In this document: piece by piece, positions 33,690 to 43,570 of the stretch
Layout of the letters: every line of letters begins with the position of its first letter
How positions within the stretch are numbered: the stretch's first letter is position 1
Assembly: GCA_021464415.1 (NCBI GenBank)
Contig: JAKCWG010000665.1
Coordinates: 1-64,000 of the forward strand
Reading direction: 5' to 3'
DNA: 64,000 nt
DNA from: Lonicera japonica
Taxonomy: Eukaryota > Streptophyta > Magnoliopsida > Dipsacales > Caprifoliaceae
Program-made: the position numbers and the translations under genes
Notes under the pieces: generated by a model
The model's database searches: none
The model's input: only the letters and a program-made list of their open reading frames with translations
Told to the model about the DNA's origin: nothing

Positions 33690-34690
33690 TCTAATTTGTT
33701 GAGGGTAGCTTATTTGATTAGTTTGATAACATTCAGTTTGTATTGTTCTAGTACACGATGTATTGTAGAAAAACATATTGTTATTGACAATTCTATGAAT
33801 CAGTAGGTTAAAGCTTGATCATTTTCCCCTTTTCTCTTGCTTTGGTAAGATTTCGTTTGTTTTTATTTCTTAGATTTTTTTAATAGTTGGAATGTGGATA
33901 TGTTTAATTTACACACACGTACACATGGGATTTGAGAATAGGATGATTTGATTTTGGTGATTTTGTATACAACATAAATTGTAATATTTTGGTTTAAAGT
34001 TAATTTTGTGTGTGCCCAGTTGATTGGTTGCTTACTTGTTTGCGTTTTATTTTCTTATTTAAACTTGCTTAGTTTCAGGGACAGAGCCAGGATCTAAGCT
34101 TCTTTTTTTTTTTTTCGTCTGTGTATGTGTTTTTGGGGGAGGGGAGAGGGTGAATGTAACTTGTTCTACACATTTTTTTTTATTTGCCATTCCAGAGGTG
34201 ATTTTTTTTTATCCAGTCCCAAATTGTCATTAAAGATTCATCTTCCCCAACCATGCTGTAAGGTATAAAAAGCATTTGTTACTACATTTCTTTAACTGAT
34301 TAACTCATTCGCTGATTCTTCAACATCAGTCGGTTTGGACCTCCCCTTAGTTTCATCCAAGATTCATCCTGGTCATGGATAGATCACCCAGGTTCGGGTC
34401 CATAAGTAGTGACAATTGCCCTATTAAGAATCGCTTTCACTACGGCTTTGGTGAGTTCCCTTAACCAAGCCACTACCTATGAGTCACCGGCTCGTTCTTC
34501 AACAGGCATGCGGTCAGAGCCCCGGGCTCCCCCCATTGCTTGGGAGCTTACGGTTTCATGTTCTATTTCACTCCCCGATGGGGTTCTTTGATGAATCGCC
34601 GCCTAATATCCCATGACCTTTTTCTTTCCCTACAAAAAATAACTACAAAATGGATACAATGAAATACCTAAGATATTGACCACTATTTAT
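33690..34690 (+). repeat. Segment X-Z, copy 2, with plastid insert
   Basis: Partner of 29580-30115. Between X (to about 34060) and Z (from 34589) lie a GAGCCAGGATCTAAG segment, poly-T and the plastid 23S fragment, all absent from copy 1. Confidence 0.85.
34278..34589 (-). pseudogene. Plastid 23S rRNA fragment inserted in the nuclear genome (NUPT)
   Basis: The minus strand reads as plastid large-subunit rRNA: AAAGAACCCCATCGGGGAGT, GAACATGAAACCGTAAGCTC, GCCTGTTGAAGAACGAGCCG, CTTGGTTAAGGGAAC, GACCCGAACCTGGGTGATCT, CATGACCAGGATGAA and CGACTGATGTTGAAGAATCA. Differences from the conserved sequence are mostly C-to-T or G-to-A, as expected for methylated nuclear copies. It is about 310 bp out of a 2.8 kb gene, so it cannot be functional. 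Confidence 0.9.
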
Positions 34691-35521
34691 ATTTTCTCCA
34701 TATGTTCAATTTTGGGTTGGGCTGAGATGGTACGTAGCAGCCAACATGATTTCGAAGTGTGGAATCTTGTATTGGGTGTAAATTACTCTACATTAATTTA
34801 GCTAGTTGATCTTCCACCCATCTTTATAGTATTTGGTCCTTAACGTTATATAAGAGTAATTCAACATCACAGAATGTAGTAAAGTATTTTCTTTTTTCTA
34901 AAACATGCACGGATGCTTAAATGCTGACCGAACTGTCACTCATGTGTTGACCAAGCACATCTGCACATGCATTTTTTATACTTACGAGGGTAGTGGTGAG
35001 ATTTGAACACTACCTTTTGCTCACTGTAGAGCAAGTGGTTAATGAGTTTCAATAAAAATGCTGGTCCTGATGAGATTTGAACACTTTCTTTTGCTCATCA
35101 GCTGTTTCTATTTGAATATTACATATTTAACAACGCAAACATTACCCTGTTTATTATATATCTGGTCCTGGGCTGTGCCTAACACACTGTACTTGGCAGA
35201 AATCCCAACTTGCCGTTCGAGGAAAAAAAAAAAAGAAGATACCTTGTTCCTCTGTTTTATTCTCGTAGAAACTCCAAGCTAAATCATAGATCTAGAGTAC
35301 TATTATGCATAATCATGAAATTGGTTAAGCACAGGCACCACATTTATTTGTTCAGTTATAGCCTATGAAGCACGGGTGCGGGATTCAAGTGTGGCTCGAT
35401 TTGGGTGTTGCGATTCGAGAATTTTAAAAAAAGTAGGATGCGGGTGCGGGGGTTAATAAAATAAAAATTACATTGTTTAATTAGATTGCATGTTTGAGAA
35501 TTACCTATAGCCATGATGGCG
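34691..35521. other. Intron-like spacer with a short direct repeat
   Basis: GAGATTTGAACACT(A/T) followed by TTTTGCTCA occurs near 34999 and 35069. The text resembles decayed pol III B boxes on the minus strand, but no A box is convincing. Confidence 0.4.
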
Positions 35522-35562
35522 TTACCTTATTTATACGTTCCATGTTCGGATCTATTGCATCA
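35522..35562 (-). repeat. Inverted copy of 1616-1656
   Basis: TTACCTTATTTATACGTTCC and ATGTTCGGATCTATTGC are the reverse complement of sequence at about 1616-1656, inside the direct repeat at 1550-1650. About 40 bp are near-identical. Confidence 0.75.
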
Positions 35563-35723
35563 ACCAGACCTAGAAGGTATTATTCTACATATTTGGATTC
35601 TTTACACAGCTCGTATTGATTTTACTGGGAATAGCCGAATTGAATCGATGAATCATTGTTTATGAAGATTGATTATTTGCGTTTCATTTGTTTGGGTGAA
35701 TGAAGTACATCTGCTACTTAATT

Positions 35724-35834
35724 ATTATTATTTTTTGATCAAAAACAAAGAGCTTTATTAATACTAATAAAGATCTGTAACAACAGATTATACCAGTCAG
35801 GAGGATCAGGAATCCACCTAAATAATCAACGACG
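35724..35834 (-). mobile_element. Very short LINE/SINE-type retrocopy
   Basis: 111 bp flanked by the 14 bp target duplication TCTGCTACTTAATT (35710-35723 and 35835-35848). On the minus strand it ends TTTTTGATCAAAAAATAATA, an A-rich tail. This is the structure of a severely 5'-truncated LINE insertion. Confidence 0.8.
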
Positions 35835-36139
35835 TCTGCTACTTAATTGGTAGCAAGAAAACTGTCTATTTGTTGTTAATAGTATTGGTGTCTTCATAAA
35901 GTAATTGAGGTTGACAAGTTACTTCTCTGTTTTCATCTAACATAAACTAACCTTTTACGCCCTCAAATTTCTAAGGTGTATGCTCAAATGTTTTATCTCT
36001 TGCTATTGAGAAAGCTTTGAAGGTGTACTTATTGCTTGGTTTAAGGACAATTTATTCTGGCAGACATGTGATGTTAGTGTCTAAATCCTTGACATGATAC
36101 TGATGTCGAGTTCTTGGTTGAAACTCTTACAGCTTACAG

Positions 36140-36247
36140 CAATGCTGGTTCAAAACGCCATCACGTTCATGATTGCAGTCTTGTCCAAGCAAAGAAATTT
36201 TATGGCTATCATTCATCTGAAGAGCTATTATTTGCAAAAATATACCT
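36140..36247 (+). pseudogene. REV3: REV3 exon (KKFYGYHS)
   Basis: After CTTACAG the frame is NAGSKRHHVHDC, then SLVQAKKFYGYHSSEELLFA and KIYL, ending before GTATCC. SKRxHxHDCxxVxAKKFYGYHS is a REV3 signature. The frame is open. The preceding exon (ALPYLYVP region) was not found between 33597 and 36140. Confidence 0.85.
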
Positions 36248-36980
36248 GTATCCATTTCTACACTTACTGTGTTTATTTTATGGTGTAGGGATCTTATATT
36301 CTACTTTTTCAAATGCCAGAATGTTTTCATTCGTATTTTGTTGTTTCTCATTGCTGAAGAACTTGCAATGAGGTCTGCAATCTTCTCTAATATCTTGTTG
36401 CTATAAAATTGGTTGTATCTAGAATTCTAGAGACATTATAAGGGCATGTATAGGGTGTGGCCTAGAAAAGATCATGTTTCGAATCTCATTTCAAGCAATA
36501 TTTCTTTCCAAAGCAATGAAGGCTAATATGGTGCACACTGACAATTAACTGCTCCTCGCTAATATAGATGAGAGGATTTAACTAGGGTTGTCTTGGAAGC
36601 TTGTTCCATTTACGTTTTGTTCTAATTTTCCCTCTTTTGAACTGAGAGGCCTTCTTCTCCTCTATATATGTGCTCCTGTCCTCGTATCTAAATGATTTTT
36701 TGCTTCCGTAGTTGATTGGATTGTAGCAGAAATATAAGTTTTCCACTTAACCAAGAATGAAAGTCGATGAATTTGTTGGACACTAAAAAGTACAGCCTTC
36801 CTCAGTTATGTTTGTGTTTGCCTAAATAATCTGTTCATTTGTCTATTTATTTGACCATTATATATTTGTAGTCCACTTTCCTAATCCTTTCCTCTCAAAT
36901 TATTCCACCAAAAAAGGCTCTCTAAGTTGGCAAAAGCCTGGAAAATATGCAGTGTGTTTAAAGCTTGACAAATGACAACT
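36248..36980. other. Intron-like spacer, no feature recognised
   Basis: Lies between two REV3 exon relics. A GTGTGGCCTAG...GTTTCGAATCTC pair near 36455-36485 recalls pol III boxes but is too closely spaced. Confidence 0.4.
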
Positions 36981-36989
36981 CACAACATT

Positions 36990-37294
36990 GGGTAATTTGC
37001 AAAAATGACCCCTAAATTTTGACCCAAATCTCTTGCTCATCCCTAAAGTTTAATTTTCGGTTGAAGCATCCTTAAAGTTTCTAATTTTAGTTGAAGCATC
37101 CAAAAATGCCCCTTAAAAGGGTAGCTCTTGACAATCATGCACGTTTTCTATCCATCTTTTTAACGGGGCATCCAGTTTTGGACGAGCGAGGGAAAATTAG
37201 AAACTTTAAGGTTGCTTTAACTGAAAATTAAACTTTAGGGACAAGTGAGGGATTCCTGTCAAACTTTAAGGTTGTTCATTTTTGCTAATTACCC
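36990..37294. mobile_element. Mutator-like MITE
   Basis: The ends are GGGTAATTTGCAAAAATGAC and, reverse-complemented at right, GGGTAATTAGCAAAAATGAA. It is 305 bp, flanked by the 9 bp target duplication CACAACATT (36981-36989, 37295-37303), diagnostic of Mutator-type insertion. The internal AAACTTTAGGG-type text is inverted on both halves. Confidence 0.95.
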
Positions 37295-37442
37295 CACAAC
37301 ATTTCATATTTATGGTAATAGTTCAATATCTTTGCCTTCTCAGCTGTTATGATGGTTAAAGAACTGTATTGTCTTTTTTATCTTTCATTCTTTATGTGTT
37401 GATATTATTGAGGTATGATGCTGAGCCCTTGACAAAAATTAG

Positions 37443-37510
37443 GGTATTATCCACAGGGTGTCTCTCACCGCTGCAAATCTTCTTCTGGTACACATTCTTG
37501 AGCCTCTTGT
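37443..37510 (+). pseudogene. REV3: REV3 exon remnant (NLLL)
   Basis: YYPQGVS, a frameshift, then AANLLLVHILEPL. This corresponds to the YHPxDVARAANLLLxGAVLxKSLQP part of plant REV3. Badly decayed, and placed where synteny with the other exons predicts it. Confidence 0.55.
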
Positions 37511-37724
37511 TAGTATAATTATTTGGCTTTTGACATCTTTTTATGTTGTGTATTTTTGAACGCTGTATTGTGGATGTTAAATAGTCATAAACCTACTTGG
37601 CTAGCCAAGCGTGAGCTAGTTCATAGATCTTTGTCTTCAATCGCCAAGACCCCATCCCGTGTGTTAGTTGAGTAGTGGTGGTCTGCTTTGTATAGGTTTG
37701 TACTGGAAGAGCTAGACTTGCATT

Positions 37725-38935
37725 TTGTATTGCTCTCTTTCTCCCACAGCTACCCCCCTCTTTCAACAAAATTCCACTCACAAAACCCCAAATAATAGAA
37801 GCAGAGCTATTATCAATAGTTCAATTCCTAGCACTTCAAATCTGAAACATTACAGCAAAGTCAGTCATCACAACAAATTTGACCGTCTAAGTGATCACTT
37901 TTGGGATGATGACGGAGAAGGTGAAACCTGGATTTCTGATTCAAATTCTTCAGGTCATAACTATAATGATGAGGAGTAGCATCATTCTCTCATCAATGAT
38001 CATCAGTTAAATATGGACCAAGCCTTGGATTAGGGAAAAATGGCTGATGATGAGCCATTTCATTCTTGGGAAGCAAGGGCAGATGCTCAATTTGCAGCAG
38101 CCACAGCCAGAAATGAGAATACAGAGTGCTACATTCAACTTCAGCGAGATGATAACTCATCCATCTTGAACCAGAATTTTCCTCCTTTGAAGGAAGACAG
38201 CCCTGCCATTCTAAACTCTCATGGGAATAAGTCCTCACATAGCATTAACACCTCATCTCTAGGAGGATATGAGTATGCTCCATCCCCCCCCCCTCAAAAC
38301 TAGAGCACAAAGGCAAAAAAAGGGGCTAACCTTTACCTCTCACCAAGCAAATGAAAACTGTCAATAGTGAATTAAAAGCATATTCTAGAAAATCCAAATC
38401 CACAGCTCAACCTCAAACTTCTGACCCTGATATTTTTCAATGGCAACTTTATGAAAAAGATAAAAAGAAGAGGGAAGATGAAGCAGCAGCAACTATAGCT
38501 AACGATGAACAACACCAATGGAAGGTGTGTGTTTATGCTAAGAGCCCCATTGTCACAGCTGGTGCTTCAGGGACAATTTCTAGTCCTTTGTATGTAGAAA
38601 ACATTACAATTGCCCATGAAGAAAAAGCCAAATGATTTGGTACAGCTCTGCATTTTTATTTTTTGTCTTGTTGGCTGCTTGTTTGGCCTTCCTTTTTGGT
38701 CTTCTTTTGGTCTTTGTAGATGTTATTCTCTGTCTTCTAGCCCCATGTTTATGCTATGCATTTAGTTTTTGAATTGCTTGATGGACATATTGGTTTTTTC
38801 CTTTAGTCCACCTTGCAATTGGGTCATTTCATTGTGTTTTTTGGCTTATGGCCTTCTTGTAATCTCCCACCTTTTTCTTTGTTTATGCTATTACTCTACT
38901 GCCCTTGCTAGGGCATAGAGGACTTATTAAAAAAA
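37725..38935 (+). mobile_element. LINE-like insertion with decayed ORF and A-tail
   Basis: The frames at 37725-37979 and 38040-38303 share one phase with stops between. A third, 38351-38635, is shifted. The text is hydrophilic, e.g. FDRLSDHFWDDDGEGETW, FHSWEARADAQFAAATARNE and DPDIFQWQLYEKDKKKRED. It is followed by 300 bp of T/G-rich 3' sequence ending GAGGACTTATTAAAAAAAAA, the usual end of a plant LINE. I do not recognise the protein. It could be an ORF1 piece or a captured gene. It lies in a REV3 intron. Confidence 0.45.
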
Positions 38936-39185
38936 AAGTAAGAAAGAGTACTTTATTAATTGGTCTTTCTTTATTATGTATTTCCTTTTCTTTCCTTTCC
39001 TATATAGTTTCCTTAGTGTGGTTTGTCCTATTTACACCCATCTTGGGAGTCTTTGTAATAATACAATTATAATAGAATTATCTATATAATTTCACATTCT
39101 GAAATATCAAACACTAGAATACAACAATATAATTTCATATCCAAAATGCTCAAATGTTGCAAGAGTTGTTGATGAATTTAAGTAC

Positions 39186-39560
39186 ATTAATTTAGGATAA
39201 TTTAGTCTAAGTGCAAGAGTTATGCACATCCAAAACCTTCATTTGTCCACTCGGATCCACATAAACCTCTGTGAAGAGCTTTGAAACAAAAGTGGATAGA
39301 GGGTTGTCATTGCATAATTAAAGAAACTTCAGAGTTGACATTGCCAAAATAGAAACATTAGGGTTAAAGTCACTAAATACCCCAAACTTTAGGGTCAAAA
39401 TTGTCAATTCATTTGTCCACGTTGGATCAATGTCAGCTTGCCACATAGTCCTCCGTTAAGAGCTTTCAAATGGAGGGTTGATATTGCTGGCAAAGCTTAA
39501 ATTAAAATATTAGGGTTAAAGTCACAATGGACCCCAAACTTCAAGGTCAAATTTGTCAGT
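39186..39560. repeat. About 150 bp tandem repeat, MITE-like text
   Basis: ATTAGGGTTAAAGTCAC and CCCCAAACTT(T/C)A(G/A)GGTCAAA occur at about 39358 and 39509. CATTTGTCCAC...GGATC and AAGAGCTTT occur at about 39240 and 39408. The units are degenerate. Confidence 0.65.
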
Positions 39561-39699
39561 CCCCCATGATAGTTGAACGCCCTGTTTATTTTATGTGTGC
39601 ACACAATCCTGTACAAAGTCATCATCAAGAATGGTTTTACTATTGAAAATGCAACCTCCCACCACAAACTAGTGAGAAATTAATTTGTTTGGATTTATG

Positions 39700-39842
39700 A
39701 TATCCGTAATGTGGTATTACACCACCAACTGTAGTAACTTGGCTTCAATTTTGTCCCAAATCTATTATAGGTTATGAGTGCTCCGCTTGAAATGGTACCC
39801 AATTATTAATGAAATCTTGTTTCTTATCAAAAAAAAAAAAAT
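39700..39842 (+). mobile_element. Probable LINE 3' end
   Basis: TGGTACCCAATTATTAATG, AAATCTTGTTTCTTATC and a 12-13 base A-run end at 39842. This is a typical truncated LINE tail; no target duplication was resolved. Confidence 0.45.
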
Positions 39843-39947
39843 AAACAACAAATTCCATGCTTAATACTTTTTTAATTTACATTTGCATACTACAATCACT
39901 CTTATGTTAGTAAGATTTGTTCTTCTCCTTTCTTTTAAATTTGGTAG

Positions 39948-40079
39948 GTTGACTACAACTTGTATGGGATGGATCATCTACACGTATCAAAGACGAAGTT
40001 CTGCCATCCAGCACCAGATGTTTTCTCTAGAAGGAAGGCTAATGATGACAATAGCCAACATACCACTACTGATTTTCAG
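39948..40079 (+). pseudogene. REV3: REV3 exon (DYNLYGM)
   Basis: After TTGGTAG, 44 codons run open: VDYNLYGMDHLHVSKTKF, then PAPDVFSRRKANDDNSQH and TTTDFQ, followed by GTTTAC. QFLVDYNLYGMxHLHVSKMKFR is conserved in REV3. Confidence 0.85.
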
Positions 40080-40319
40080 GTTTACATTTTTCTTGTTTTC
40101 TCTCGGAGGACAAACATGCATAGTTTAAGATTGTTAGTTTTTTTGTTTTTTTTTTTTTAAAAAAATGATTTTTGGTGTTGGAAATCATATTTTATTCATT
40201 ATTAGGTCATTAGGTATCTTCTGTACTTGCCATAATTAAATAAGGGATCTTAAGATTTAGTCTTTAATTATGATTTGATCACATATGCTATTATGTAATA
40301 TGTTGTTTAATGTTTTTAG

Positions 40320-41104
40320 GCTGCATATGAGGAAGCCCTAAGGCTTCTAAAGTGGCTTGCATCTTCTAAAGCCGCAGAAGATATACTCTGATGATGAACA
40401 TGCCCGACATACCATTTTAAGTCCCGTACTGCCTACAACAACCATTGATAAATTTTTTGGCAAAATCTAACATCGATTTTGAGAGCGAATCCCAAAAAGA
40501 GTGTCAAGACATTCTTGATTGTAGTCGAGGATTCACCTAATCTTGAAAGCTTAAAGAGATTCTCAGAAAAAATGGTTTCCATAGTGGATGGCTCCAGCAA
40601 TGATCAAAGCATAATTCCCTTAGCTGCAAGATCATCTGTTAAAATGAACGGTGAATCTAAGTGTTTGCAAGGCCTTGTAAATCGTGATATCGGTTCATCT
40701 TCTAACAGTAAGCACAAGCGTAAGAGATCACGGGGTATCTTTTCCTTTTTTATTGACTGAAAAGCTGAACGATGAATTACAACCTATCAGTTCCAACTTG
40801 ACTGGTAGATATAACAACACTAAAGATGGTAAAAGAAACTGTTTTTCGAGAGAGACAAGTACTGAGGAGAAAGTGAAGCCACCGGGTTGAACCACCAGAA
40901 GGTGAGACTCCTCATGTTGAAAATGTCCCTTCTCGGGGGGAATCTCAAAAAGGTGCATTTCTCTGCACAAAACAGAGGGCTGGTGGTCAAGGCATAAGGG
41001 CTCTTTCTTCTTCTCACTTGATGCCTTCAAGTGCTAATGAACTAACAGAATTTCATGAGAAGAAGTTGTATGCAGAAACTTCTGCGTTGGAGGTTTGCAG
41101 TGAG
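40320..41104 (+). pseudogene. REV3: REV3 long exon, frameshifted
   Basis: After TTTTTAG the text is AAYEEALRLLKWLASSKAAE, then a frameshift at EDI, then TILSPVLPTTTIDK, ESESQKECQDILD, DGSSNDQSIIPLAARSS, FPFLLTEKLNDELQP and PSSANELTEFHEKKLYAETS, ending GAG|GTATGT. The text jumps between phases at least four times. In REV3 this region precedes the REV7-binding and catalytic parts. Confidence 0.85.
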
Positions 41105-41150
41105 GTATGTGACGTTAAACCTAATAATTCAATTATAATATTATTCATGG

Positions 41151-41346
41151 AGTGTTTGGAAGATTTAAGTGAGAAATTCCGAATGTTGAGGATGAAAATT
41201 CAAGCTCTTAGTATTATGCATCATTCACTTGTACAAATTAGATGGAATTGGAAATGCCTAGAAATTATGCAATTGAAAGCTACAAAAAGATGGAAAATTA
41301 TATAATTACCAAGGTTTCCACGGAAAACTTTGCTAATCAAACGCGT
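41151..41346. mobile_element. Decayed MITE
   Basis: The left text AGTGTTTGGAAGATTTAAG faces the right text CCACGGAAAACTTTGCTAAT with CAAACGCG, an inverted resemblance to the MITE at 30397-30770. Weak. Confidence 0.35.
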
Positions 41347-42135
41347 CGAGGCCCTATCAGGTCCCTCTGGCAATCTGGTGGACTTAGATGATTCTCTGGC
41401 TGATGATTGTGATGAGCCCGTGGTTGAATCTGGCTCTGTCTTCTTTGTTTCTAGTGTATACTATTTCCTAGCAGGTGTTCTATCTAGGAAAAGGGATCAA
41501 ATTGTGTTGGTTTTTTATGTGGACTTATAAGAATTTTGTTGATAAGTTGGAAGAATTCCTAATTAATAATTTCATCTGCTAAGGGAGCATTTGATAAAAA
41601 TGTTGGAAAAAACTACAAATTTTTGTGAGGGTTCAGAAAACATGAGGAGTGATTAAGTGAGATGTGCTTCATGGCTCCATCTTCTTATTTTCCATAGAAT
41701 TTTTTTCTTAATCACCACCCGAGGAATTTATTCCATGGAGAACGCAAAAAAAGTAATAGAATGTTTCACCTAGGGGCATGCACAGTTTCGTTAACCAAAC
41801 CGTGCAATTTAACCACCAAAAGAAACTGACTTGTCGGTTTTGCAATAACGGGCAACTAAACTGAACTGCGAACCACCTAAAATCAAACCGGCCGGTGTTG
41901 GCTTGGTTATTCGATTTTTGTTGGTTTTGGGTTTGAACTTTGGGCCTCTTTTATATTATCGGGCCATGACTTAAAAATTAATTTTATATTGTTGGATCAT
42001 GGCTTAAGTCATTTTTGACAAAAAAGAAAAAAAATAAAATTAATCAATTGGCTCAAGTCATTTTTTACTTTATAAATTTTTATTTTATATATCTTTTTAA
42101 AGAAAATAAATTTATACGTGGGGCAATTAAAAAAA
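41347..42135. other. Spacer; one protein-like stretch and a CGGTTT-rich MITE fragment
   Basis: 41345-41440 encodes ALSGPSGNLVDLDDSLADDC, then DEPVVESGS, an acidic open stretch that might be another exon relic of unknown origin. 41772-41960 holds TAGGGGCATGCACAGTTTCG, AACCAAACC and CCGGCCGG, hAT-MITE-like text as at 27679. Confidence 0.35.
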
Positions 42136-42768
42136 AGGGCTTATTAGAGAAAGATTTTCACACTAAGGCCAAGGAATATTTTTTTTTTAAATAAAGGGCC
42201 TATTTTTTATTTTATTGATAATATGACATGTGTCTTTTTTTTTCATTATAAAATGACATCCCAACCCTTAAAATAAACTAAAAAAATATCAATATGCATT
42301 AAAATATGGACTGCAATATGAACTTTGCAGTCTATATTTCACTGCAATATGAACTTTGCAGTCCATATTTTACTGCAATGTGAACTTTGCAGTCGATATT
42401 TTTAGTGCAAAGTTCATATTGCAGTCCATATTTTACTGCAATGTGAACTTTGCAGTCCATATTTTTAGTGCAAAGTTCATATTGCAGTACATATTTCACT
42501 GCAATATGAACTTTGCAGTTCATATTTTATTGCAATATGAACTTTGCAGTCCATATTTTTTGTGAAAATTTCATAAAAAGGGGTAATTTAGGTAATACAT
42601 AACATGTTTTTATTAATTAAATGATATTTAAATTTATTCAAATACATTCATTTAAAATATAAAACAAAATAGGCCTCTTACACTAATTACCAATTAAAAA
42701 TAGGCCCTTCATTCAAAAAAATATTATTCATTGAATTTTTGGTAAAAATCAATGTATAATAAGCCCTT
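42136..42768. mobile_element. TIR element with palindrome array, copy 1
   Basis: The left end is AAGGGCTTATTAGAGAAAGA and the reverse complement of the right end is AAGGGCTTATTATACATTG. A second inner repeat, AAATAAAGGGCC (left) against GGCCCTTCATT (right), and AATATTTTTTT/AAAAAAATATT extend the inverted similarity to about 65 bp. The core is the array at 42308-42562. No coding capacity. Relatives are at 51229-51895 and up to 58668. I do not know a named family with this design. Confidence 0.65.
42308..42562. repeat. Array of eight 20 bp quasi-palindromes in both orientations
   Basis: The unit CTGCAATATGAACTTTGCAG (arms CTGCAA/TTGCAG) occurs about every 31 bp. Units 1, 2, 3, 5, 7 and 8 read forward; units 4 and 6 are inverted (GTGCAAAGTTCATATTGCAG). 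Spacers are TCCATATTTTA-like. The array can fold within and between units. Confidence 0.95.
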
Positions 42769-42881
42769 CTACCTAATTTCTAGTTTAATTAATAAAGAGA
42801 ACAACACGTGTATACTCAGATGGATTTTCTATTGTTATTAGGATTTAGGTAACCCAAATGTTGGGCCAACTAATGGGCTGC

Positions 42882-42900
42882 TTACAAATATAAATATAGG
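42882..42900 (+). promoter_or_regulatory. TATA-type promoter, F-box leader paralogue 1
   Basis: CAAATATAAATATAGG with upstream TTGGGCC and TGGGCTG (TGGGCY, site II-like). A C/T-rich leader ending TTCTTCAGTTC follows. Related promoters are at 46472 and 49727. No coding region follows. Confidence 0.45.
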
Positions 42901-42947
42901 CTGCCGCAGCATTCAATAATCTTTCTTTCTTTCTTCAGTTCTGTCGA

Positions 42948-43570
42948 GCCTCCTCTTCTCTTCTAGGTTTCTTGGTTTCTTGGTTTTCATGAGTAATTAA
43001 ATTCCACAGAGCATAATTTTTTATTTTTGTTTCCAATTCGATAGCAACATACTTTTTCTTATATTCGGAGCATTGTTGATTAATATTGGATGCTTTATAT
43101 ATAGATCATCACGAATCATAATAGACTTTCTTCTTTAATTTATTGACGATTATCCAAGTAAGTATTCAGTTTATTTAATTATTTAATAATATATCGCGTT
43201 TCAATTACAAGCATGTTATTTTTTATTTTTTTAAGGGTTTAGAATGATTATATACGGTTAATTTCATTGCACATATTGCCGAGCCTCTTCTTTTCTTCTT
43301 GATTTCTTGCTTTTCGTGCGTAATTATATTCTACAAATCTGTTAATTTTTTATTTGTCAAATAACAACTTACTTTTTCTTATATTCGGCAGCATAGTTTT
43401 CCCTATATTCTGAGTAACATTGTTAATTAATATTTGGATGCTTTGTCGACTATCACAATTCAGAATTATTTATTTTTGAAATTTATTTACGCGTATCTAG
43501 GTATATATTTTACTTGTTTAACTATGCATTACTTAATAATATGTTGTGTTTCAATTGCAAATATGTTAGT
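42948..43570 (+). repeat. Duplicated untranslated leader with donor-like site
   Basis: GAGCCTC(C/T)TCTT, ACTTTTTCTTATATTCGG, ATATTGGATGCTTT and GTTTCAATT(A/G)CAA occur in two copies, 42948-43222 and 43279-43570, period about 325 bp. Copy 1 has ATCCAAGTAAGT and copy 2 ATCTAGGTATAT where a leader exon would end. Confidence 0.65.

Larger units (their letters stand above)
31853..41104 (+). pseudogene. REV3: DNA polymerase zeta catalytic subunit REV3, broken 5' part
   Basis: Seven exon-sized pieces in genome order match successive parts of the N-terminal half of plant REV3: exon 1, exon 2 (twice), the FYGYHS exon, the NLLL exon, the DYNLYGM exon and the long KECQDILD exon. REV3 is the B-family polymerase that extends past lesions in translesion synthesis, acting with REV7 in the nucleus. 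Nothing of the exonuclease-like or polymerase domains (DxxSLYPS, YGDTDS) is seen downstream, so the copy stops before the catalytic part. Frameshifts occur in exon 2 (both copies) and in the NLLL and KECQDILD exons. Tandem duplication, a plastid insert, MITEs and a LINE-like insert expand the introns. Identification rests on several long motif matches from memory; I am confident of the family. Confidence 0.85.

Noticed and set aside
36455..36490. Possible tRNA or SINE head (GTGTGGCCTAG...GTTTCGAATCTC)
   Set aside because: A and B boxes are only about 17 bases apart and no tRNA fold can be drawn.
42300..42565. CRISPR-like array (20 bp repeats, regular spacing)
   Set aside because: Plant nuclear context. 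The spacers are near-identical and A+T-rich, the units are palindromic and occur in both orientations, and no cas genes are present.
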